Program-made: the position numbers and the translations under genes
Part shown: one piece after another, positions 6,457 to 11,352 of the stretch
Numbering within the stretch: the stretch's first letter is position 1
How the letters are laid out: every line of letters begins with the position of its first letter
Assembly: GCA_905233775.1 (NCBI GenBank)
Contig: CAJOEB010000016.1
Coordinates: 1-11,352, forward strand
Reading direction: 5' to 3'
Length of the DNA stretch: 11,352 nucleotides
From: an uncultured Alphaproteobacteria bacterium
Lineage (GTDB): Bacteria > Pseudomonadota > Alphaproteobacteria > UBA3830
The notes under the pieces: model-generated
Database searches by the model: none
What the model saw: the letters and a program-made list of their open reading frames with translations, nothing else
Told to the model about the DNA's origin: nothing

Positions 6457-7587
6457 ATGGACAAAATAAAAAAAATAATTCTCGGAGTTTGTGTAATCGC
6501 CTGTGTCGGAAACGCTGCCGCTATGGATCGTAGTGCCATTGATATAGATACATTTACAATGAAACATGACGGGGGGGGGGAAGTAAAATTATTTAGTTTA
6601 CAGGCAAACGATAATAACATCGAGTTAATGTCGATTTTTGGAAAAGCAACAGCCGCTGCAGCTACAGTGGAAGATAATTCTCAAAGTCAAATACAAGAAG
6701 CAATACAAAGAGCAAAGGAAGAGAGAAAAGAACAAGAAAAGCAAATAGATACAGAACTAACAATAGCAAGAGGTCAAGCAGCAGAGAAAAGACAACAGCT
6801 GGAACAACTAGAATACGACTCAGAAGAATGGCGTACTTTAAGTGACGAATTGATAGCCTTAAATTGGCACATTCATTTTGATTTAGAGTGGCCATCCTTT
6901 TCATCAGTTACAGAAATAGCAGAAAAAGATGAAGTAATAAAAGGAATAAGAAAAAGACAATTGCGCACTTATATCGATACTTTAAATGAAGAAGATGCTG
7001 GCTCTGTACTTATATCATGTTGTAATTTTGAAGGACGAGATAAACAACATTATCATCATATAGCTCTTCCTCAATCTACGGAAATTTGTAATGAAAGTCG
7101 ATATTATTATGGGGAGATACCTAGCTTTTTTTCATTAATGCTTCATGCTCCTAAAACGGAGTATCTAAATAGATTATCTTATAGATCATTTTTGCCACAT
7201 GCGTTTTTATTTATTTCAGGCTGTTTTTTTGAAAAAGCAATATGTTTTGCGAAATCAGATTTACCTAATGCATTAGTATGTTCAATTACATGTCATCAAA
7301 ATGAAGCAGCTGAATATATATTTCTTCGAATGAAAGAAAAGGCATTAAGATCTAAAAAACATCTTTTTTTTAATGGGCATTCTCCTGTAGAAAAAGGATA
7401 TGAGATATCTGTTGGTACCAATACAAGGAATTATGAAACAGCAACTACATCAATCTTTAAAAAGTTTTTTGAATTGTTATTCGATCCTAAAGCTGAAATA
7501 GGAGGTTTATATCAACAAATAGGAATACTTATGCAATTACCATATTTGCCATATGATGCTATTGAAGGTTTTTTTAAAATACAATAA
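6457..7587 (+). CDS. Unrecognised secreted coiled-coil protein with poly-G tract
   Basis: 376 residues, family not recognised. The N-terminus is a clean Sec signal peptide: DKIKK, a hydrophobic core, then GNAAA with cleavage likely after residue 22. A glycine triplet (39-41) is encoded by ten consecutive G's. Residues about 74-135 are rich in Glu, Gln, Lys and Arg (IQEAIQRAKEERKEQEKQ) and should form a coiled coil. The rest (about 140-376) has a globular look with many aromatic and several cysteine residues, including SCCN at 187-190, SGCFF near 256, and CSITC at 275-279. No membrane anchor or known catalytic motif is seen. It has its own promoter, ribosome site (AGGAG, six bases from the ATG) and terminator, so it is an independent unit between lolA and the lipid transport operon. 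The design suits an exported surface or host-interaction factor, but that is inference. Confidence 0.8.
   Translation: MDKIKKIILGVCVIACVGNAAAMDRSAIDIDTFTMKHDGGGEVKLFSLQANDNNIELMSIFGKATAAAATVEDNSQSQIQEAIQRAKEERKEQEKQIDTELTIARGQAAEKRQQLEQLEYDSEEWRTLSDELIALNWHIHFDLEWPSFSSVTEIAEKDEVIKGIRKRQLRTYIDTLNEEDAGSVLISCCNFEGRDKQHYHHIALPQSTEICNESRYYYGEIPSFFSLMLHAPKTEYLNRLSYRSFLPHAFLFISGCFFEKAICFAKSDLPNALVCSITCHQNEAAEYIFLRMKEKALRSKKHLFFNGHSPVEKGYEISVGTNTRNYETATTSIFKKFFELLFDPKAEIGGLYQQIGILMQLPYLPYDAIEGFFKIQ
6571..6580 (+). repeat. Ten-G homopolymer inside the coding region (possible phase switch)
   Basis: Ten uninterrupted G's cover codons 39-41 and the first base of codon 42 of the secreted protein, in DNA where even four G's in a row are rare. 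With ten G's the frame is open to codon 376. With nine, the reading becomes GGG-AAG-TAA and stops after residue 42. With eleven, it stops after residue 46 (AGT-AAA-ATT-ATT-TAG). Tracts of this kind change length by slipped-strand mispairing and act as ON/OFF switches in contingency genes. Confidence 0.85.
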
Positions 7588-7640
7588 ATAAGTAGTTAAA
7601 TAAATATTCAAACCAAAATAATATAATTGCAAAGAAGATA

Positions 7641-7680
7641 AGCATAGAGAGACGGAAATTCTCTCTATGCTTTTTTTTTT
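7641..7680 (+). terminator. Intrinsic terminator of the secreted coiled-coil gene
   Basis: A perfect 12-bp stem, AGCATAGAGAGA at 7641-7652 and TCTCTCTATGCT at 7660-7671, closes a 7-base loop and runs into ten T's (7671-7680). It lies 53 bp after the stop of the secreted protein gene. It is the only canonical Rho-independent terminator in the window. Confidence 0.95.
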
Positions 7681-7720
7681 CTGACATTATTTTAAGAAAA
7701 AAAATGGAGAAAATTTTATC

Positions 7721-7840
7721 CCTCATCCCCCATTACTATGGTTCCTGAGCATTCATAGCCACTTGGTATCCTGCCCAGTTCTTGATGTCATTTGAGTCTG
7801 TCCGCGATATAATTTTCAGCCACATTTCATCGGATACATC
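7721..7840. other. GC-richer block in the intergenic region, possibly a gene remnant
   Basis: The 468-bp gap between 7587 and 8056 holds the terminator, then this 120-bp block of about 45% GC (54 of 120 bases), while the flanks are near 20%. On the minus strand one frame ends with YDVSDEMWLKIISRTDSN then NWAGYQVAMNAQEP before a TAG at 7736-7738. It looks like real protein text, but upstream it dissolves into low-complexity Tyr/Ile. No start codon with a ribosome site was found. It could be the tail of a decayed or transferred gene or an unrecognised RNA. I do not recognise it. To the right (7885-8055) the gap holds only AT-rich leader DNA. Confidence 0.3.
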
Positions 7841-7884
7841 GTATATATAATCGTATATATACAAATATGTACAGATATATACGA
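7839..7884. repeat. TCGTATATAT direct and inverted repeats
   Basis: TCGTATATAT occurs at 7839-7848 and 7851-7860, and its exact inverse ATATATACGA at 7875-7884. The second and third copies can form a 10-bp stem with a 14-base loop; the first copy could compete for the same partner. There is no T-run, so it is not a standard terminator. It lies about 170 bp upstream of the lipid transport operon. Confidence 0.55.
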
Positions 7885-8003
7885 ACTGTCTGATACGTCG
7901 CAATTGTAAAATATCTAGAAAATGTATACACGATAATATAATTTTATTAATCAATAACAATTATTTATTAGAATTTTTTACAACAACAGAGATAATAAAA
8001 ATG

Positions 8004-8009
8004 TATAAT
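8004..8009 (+). promoter_or_regulatory. Candidate -10 box for the lipid transport operon
   Basis: A perfect TATAAT, preceded by TG, lies 46 bases upstream of the mlaE start. No good -35 is found at 17-18 bases; a TTTACA at 7977-7982 is too far, with a 21-base gap. In DNA this AT-rich such a box can arise by chance, so support is limited. Confidence 0.35.
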
Positions 8010-8055
8010 AAATAATAAAAGAAAAAAGAATAAAAAAATCTAAAGAAAGAGATTT

Positions 8056-9162
8056 ATGGAAGAAATATCATCGCTCAAAGAAGAAAAAGATAGCGTCACT
8101 CTAATTTTAACAGGAGACTTAACCAAAAATTTTTCTATTACAGCTGAATCCATATTAAAATCTTTAAAAGGCAAGAAACAATTTATATTAAAGAACGATA
8201 ACATTTCTAATTGGGATCAGACTAGTATAATTACATTATATAACTGTTTAAAATATTTTCTTGGTTATGTTGATATTAAATTACAAAATCTACCTGAAGG
8301 AATGGAATGTTTACTTTCATTAGCATTACAAATCCATCCAAAAAAAGAAAATTCCCCGACACAAAAACAAGATTTTCTTGAACATTTCGGATCTTGGGGA
8401 ATTTTTATTACTCAACGCATAAAATTTGGACTGGATTTTCTAAAACAAGTACTCGCTACATGGGGACATCAAATAACGGGAACAGCAGTTTATCGCAAAA
8501 AAGATTTTTGGCTTGCGTTGGAAGATTGCGGCCCACGTGCCATTATGATCGTCTCTCTAATCAGCTTTATGGTTGGATTAATTTTAGCGTTTGTTGGCGC
8601 AATACAGTTAAAAACTTTTGGTGCACAGATATATGTAGCAAGTCTGGTAACCATCGGAATGATGCGTATTATGGGAGCAGTAATGACTGGAATTATCATG
8701 GCCGGTCGAACAGGAGCTTCTTATGCTGCAACTATTGGAACAATGCAAGTCAATGAAGAACTGGACGCTCTGCAAACAATGGGTATTCCTAAACCTGATT
8801 TCCTAGTATTACCACGAATGAATGCTATATTATTATCTATGCCTATTTTAGTATTAATCTCCGATTTCATGGGAATTATTGGAGGATGTTTCGTTTGTGT
8901 CTTTCTATGGGATATTCCTTTAAGCGAGTATATTCGTTATTCAACGATGGCATTCAGTATAGAAAATTTTTTGGTCGGTATTTTTCACGGATTAGTTTTT
9001 GGTTTTGTAATTACCTTATGCGGTTGTTATTTCGGAATAAATTGCGGACGTAATGCAGACAGTGTAGGAAAGGCAACCACCAATTCCGTTGTTTATGCAA
9101 TTGTTTGGATGATTATCATGACAGGCATTATCACGCTTATCTGTGAAGGACTGGGGATATGA
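8056..9162 (+). CDS. mlaE: MlaE-family lipid ABC transporter permease with N-terminal STAS-like domain
   Basis: A 368-residue inner-membrane permease. Residues about 1-95 form a soluble alpha/beta domain (SVTLILTGDLTKNF..., ILKNDNISNWDQTSI) in the position and style of a STAS domain, the fold of MlaB. The MlaE domain follows from about 140, with hydrophobic segments near 163-183, 190-212, 258-285, 304-325 and 345-365. The conserved motif MAGRTGASYAATIGTMQVNEELDALQTMGI (216-244) faces the ATPase in this family. With the next three genes it should form a complex that moves phospholipids between inner and outer membranes through an MCE ring. The start ATG at 8056 has a GAAAGAGA-type site. The stop overlaps mlaF by four bases, implying coupled translation. 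The fused STAS domain stands in for a separate MlaB. Confidence 0.93.
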   Translation: MEEISSLKEEKDSVTLILTGDLTKNFSITAESILKSLKGKKQFILKNDNISNWDQTSIITLYNCLKYFLGYVDIKLQNLPEGMECLLSLALQIHPKKENSPTQKQDFLEHFGSWGIFITQRIKFGLDFLKQVLATWGHQITGTAVYRKKDFWLALEDCGPRAIMIVSLISFMVGLILAFVGAIQLKTFGAQIYVASLVTIGMMRIMGAVMTGIIMAGRTGASYAATIGTMQVNEELDALQTMGIPKPDFLVLPRMNAILLSMPILVLISDFMGIIGGCFVCVFLWDIPLSEYIRYSTMAFSIENFLVGIFHGLVFGFVITLCGCYFGINCGRNADSVGKATTNSVVYAIVWMIIMTGIITLICEGLGI

Positions 9163-9935
9163 CAAATAATTCCCCGATTATTATTTCCGTAAAAGATTTA
9201 AACATTGGCTACGAAGGTCATGCAGTCATGAAACACCTTTCTTTTGAAATAAAAAAGGGAGATATTTTCATTATAATGGGTGGATCCGGATGTGGAAAAA
9301 GCACTTTATTGCGCACAATGACAGGATTATTACCCGCATTATCCGGACATATCATTGTAAACGGCATCGATATGGTCACAGCTTCCGAAGAAAAGAAAAA
9401 ATATTTAGTAACACAATGCGGAATTTTATACCAAAGCGGAGCTCTTTTCAGTTCAATGAATTTATTTGAGAATGTAGCACTTCCTTTGCAGCAATATACC
9501 TCATATTCATCAGAAAAAATTCGAGAAATTGTTGAATTCAAATTAGCTTTAGTGGGATTAGCCGGTTTTGAAAAATTTTACCCGTCAGAAATCAGCGGAG
9601 GAATGAGAAAACGCGCAGGATTGGCAAGAGCTTTAGCGCTAGATCCGGAAATCCTCTACTTTGATGAGCCATCGGCAGGTTTGGATCCTGTCAGTTCAAA
9701 ACATTTGGATGATCTAATTTTAGAAATAAACAAAAGCTTGGATACAACAATTATTGTCGTAACACATGAACTACCTTCATTATTCGCTATTGGAAAAAAC
9801 AGCATTTTTTTGGATAATAAAATAAAAACGTTTTCGGCAAAAGGAAATCCGAAAGAATTATTGAAAAATCCGCCAAATGAAAGAGTTTTAGCATTTTTGA
9901 CCAGAGGAGTATCAGATGAAACAAGAGCCAAATAA
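9159..9935 (+). CDS. mlaF: MlaF-family ABC transporter ATP-binding protein
   Basis: A 258-residue ATPase that powers the MlaE permease from the cytoplasmic side. All nucleotide-binding motifs are present: Walker A GGSGCGKST (41-49), Q-loop at Gln92 (YQSGALF), ABC signature SGGMRKR (146-152), Walker B ILYFDE (165-170) followed by PSAGLDP, and switch His203 in VVTHEL. The YQSGALFSSMNLFENVALPL segment is typical of the MlaF/Ttg2A group that serves MCE systems. The length is normal. It overlaps mlaE by four bases and mlaD by twenty, so the three genes are surely one transcript and probably coupled in translation. Confidence 0.95.
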   Translation: MTNNSPIIISVKDLNIGYEGHAVMKHLSFEIKKGDIFIIMGGSGCGKSTLLRTMTGLLPALSGHIIVNGIDMVTASEEKKKYLVTQCGILYQSGALFSSMNLFENVALPLQQYTSYSSEKIREIVEFKLALVGLAGFEKFYPSEISGGMRKRAGLARALALDPEILYFDEPSAGLDPVSSKHLDDLILEINKSLDTTIIVVTHELPSLFAIGKNSIFLDNKIKTFSAKGNPKELLKNPPNERVLAFLTRGVSDETRAK

Positions 9936-10698
9936 ACGTTTAGCAGGTCTTTTTTTAGTAGCTGGTATTCTTTCTCTTCTCCTAATTGTCGGCAGAGTTT
10001 TATGGAATAAATATATATCGGTCAAAGAAAATGTCTTTGTAATGTACTTTGATGAATCTCTGCAAGGATTAAATGAAGGTGCTCCTATTGTATTTCAAGG
10101 AGTAGAAATCGGTAAAGTTTCAAATATCAAATTGGTAACAGATGAAAATGATTTAAAATTTCATGTGCCCGTTTATGGTAATTTTAAATCGATGGAGATG
10201 TTAAGTCGTAAATCCGGATGGAAAACATTATGGAGTCAACAAAATCTGCTAAAAATACTGATTGATCGCGGATTAAGAGCTCGTTTAGTAATGCAAAGCT
10301 ATCTGACAGGACAGCTAATGATTGAATTGGTAATGTTACCCGGGAGTAAGGCAAGAATTAACGACAATGAAAAAGACGTACCACAAATTCCGACAGTTTT
10401 ATCTAAAGCAGGAGTAATCGCAAAAGGCTTAGATAACTTAAAAATTCAAGAAATGCTGGATAGAATAAGCAACGTTTGGAGTGTCTTTGAAAAAGAACTA
10501 CCGGTTTTGCTCCCTGCCCTAACCGCAAGTGCCACCAATTTAAATAAAACTCTTTCTCAAACTGCCGCTAAAAGCGGAGAAACAATCAACAATCTTAATA
10601 AAACAATGCAAGATATATCAGATGCAGCCAGATCTTTACAAAACTTAACAGACTATTTGGAACGTCATCCGGAATCTTTATTAACTGGTAAACATTAA
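9916..10698 (+). CDS. mlaD: MCE-domain lipid-binding protein (MlaD/PqiB-like)
   Basis: A 260-residue protein with one N-terminal membrane helix (about 9-30) and a periplasmic MCE domain (about 38-140). The core FDESLQGLNEGAPIVFQGVEIGKVSNI is the standard MCE text. The stretch RGLRARLVMQSYLTGQLMIEL that follows is typical of MlaD/PqiB-like members. MCE proteins form hexameric rings that give lipids a greasy path in the periplasm. The C-terminal part (about 165-250) is helical with NLNKT repeats and ends YLERHPESLLTGK, a tail common in this group. The start ATG at 9916 lies inside mlaF and has AGAGGAG eight to fourteen bases upstream. In E. coli MlaD is 183 residues; this one is longer because of the helical tail. 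It binds the permease through its membrane helix. Confidence 0.92.
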   Translation: MKQEPNKRLAGLFLVAGILSLLLIVGRVLWNKYISVKENVFVMYFDESLQGLNEGAPIVFQGVEIGKVSNIKLVTDENDLKFHVPVYGNFKSMEMLSRKSGWKTLWSQQNLLKILIDRGLRARLVMQSYLTGQLMIELVMLPGSKARINDNEKDVPQIPTVLSKAGVIAKGLDNLKIQEMLDRISNVWSVFEKELPVLLPALTASATNLNKTLSQTAAKSGETINNLNKTMQDISDAARSLQNLTDYLERHPESLLTGKH

Positions 10699-10737
10699 GT
10701 GATAAGATAAAAGATAATAAAAAAAACGAGCAGTAAA

Positions 10738-11340
10738 ATGAAACAAATTTATAAAATTCCTTTTATTCCTTTGGTTTCGGTTTCTTATTTATGTAGCTTA
10801 TTACTACTATCATCTTGCATGCCGGGAGCAAGCCAAACCGCAAGATTTTATAACCTTAAAACTGAAAGTAATTTTACTATATCTGAAACATACAAGAATT
10901 CTGTCGGTATACTACGAATACAAATACCAAAATTCATGGATAAACCTCAAATTATCAGCCAAAATAAAGGAAACCCAGAAGTTAATATTTCCGAATACAA
11001 TCGCTGGGTAGAACCGCTTTCTGTTCTATACACTCGTACTCTTGTCGAAAATCTCAGTGTTTTGCTACCAAATGCCCCTATAAAAATGTCAACAAGAGAT
11101 GATTCTTTCAACAGAGTAATATTAGTCGATATCGTAAAACTAGACACTTCATGGCAAGATAAAGGTATTTTGGAAGCTTGGTACACAATCAAAACAGGAA
11201 ATGGACAGATATTAGCAAGTAAAAAATTCTCCGACTCTGTTCCTATGGGAAACAGTTACGAAGATTTAGTCAAGACACATAGTAAACTGCTCGGAAATTT
11301 GAGCAAAGCTATTGCCAATACACTAACGGAATGCCGATAA
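10738..11340 (+). CDS. ABC-transport auxiliary lipoprotein (PqiC-like)
   Basis: A 200-residue lipoprotein. A signal sequence ends in the lipobox LSSC, with the lipid-modified Cys at residue 27. The next residue is Met rather than Asp, which favours sorting to the outer membrane. The mature domain (ARFYNLKTES..., then NRWVEPLSVLYTRTLVENLSVLLPNAP at about 82-108) matches the ABC_trans_aux/PqiC family found next to MCE transporters. PqiC is thought to dock the MCE assembly at the outer membrane. Here it is the last gene of the operon, 39 bp after mlaD, with only a weak ACGAG ribosome site. Its delivery to the outer membrane would use the Lol pathway, whose carrier LolA is encoded at 5675-6307. 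No terminator is visible before the window ends. Confidence 0.88.
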   Translation: MKQIYKIPFIPLVSVSYLCSLLLLSSCMPGASQTARFYNLKTESNFTISETYKNSVGILRIQIPKFMDKPQIISQNKGNPEVNISEYNRWVEPLSVLYTRTLVENLSVLLPNAPIKMSTRDDSFNRVILVDIVKLDTSWQDKGILEAWYTIKTGNGQILASKKFSDSVPMGNSYEDLVKTHSKLLGNLSKAIANTLTECR

Positions 11341-11352
11341 AATTGATCAATT

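Noticed and set aside
6662..6904. Leucine-rich minus-strand frame opposite the coiled coil
   Set aside because: The Leu run is the antisense reading of Glu/Gln/Lys codons and has no ribosome site.
7736..7960. A complete 74-residue minus-strand gene
   Set aside because: The first half is low-complexity Ile/Tyr text from TA repeats with no ribosome site; only the last third is protein-like, so a remnant at most is claimed.

Overview
The window is very AT-rich (roughly 30% GC by eye) and dense with bacterial genes. It looks like part of the chromosome of a low-GC alphaproteobacterium, most likely a host-associated lineage of the Rickettsiales/Holosporales kind. The reasons are the adjacency of ftsK and lolA, the MJ0042-type zinc-ribbon protein just upstream, an alphaproteobacterial-looking Rho tail, a lipid ABC transport operon with an auxiliary lipoprotein, AT-rich spacers full of small degenerate repeats, and a decayed insertion sequence. 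LolA, the MCE-type lipid transporter and a lipoprotein signal show a Gram-negative envelope with an outer membrane. The taxon is inferred from gene style, not from a search.

Left part (1-2402): the last 45 codons of rho (2-139, +), a repeat-containing spacer, a 739-bp IS1595/IS1016-like element (332-1070) with clear terminal inverted repeats and a dead transposase (one stop, two frameshifts), then truA (1137-1874, -) divergent from dgkA (2055-2402, +).

Centre (2403-6307): a 360-bp spacer ending in a TTAGTATCAT repeat cluster, an MJ0042 zinc-ribbon single-pass membrane protein (start best placed at 2778), then ftsK (TTG start with a strong GGAGG) overlapping lolA by 4 bp. This block concerns cell division, chromosome segregation and lipoprotein delivery to the outer membrane.

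Right-centre (6308-8055): one stand-alone transcription unit with a TTGACA promoter, a gene for an unrecognised secreted coiled-coil protein, and a textbook intrinsic terminator. The gene carries an uninterrupted run of ten G's just after the signal peptide. One G fewer or one more gives a stop within a few codons, so this is a strong candidate for an ON/OFF phase-variable exported factor, here in the ON state. It is the most interesting item in the window. Downstream lies an unexplained block of about 45% GC and an AT-rich inverted repeat.

Right end (8056-11340): a tightly packed four-gene operon for an MCE-type lipid transporter: an MlaE permease with a STAS-like N-terminal domain, the MlaF ATPase, an MlaD/PqiB-like MCE protein and an ABC-transport auxiliary (PqiC-like) lipoprotein. 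The stops overlap the next starts for the first three genes. No mlaC is present, and the STAS part that is a separate MlaB in E. coli is fused to the permease.
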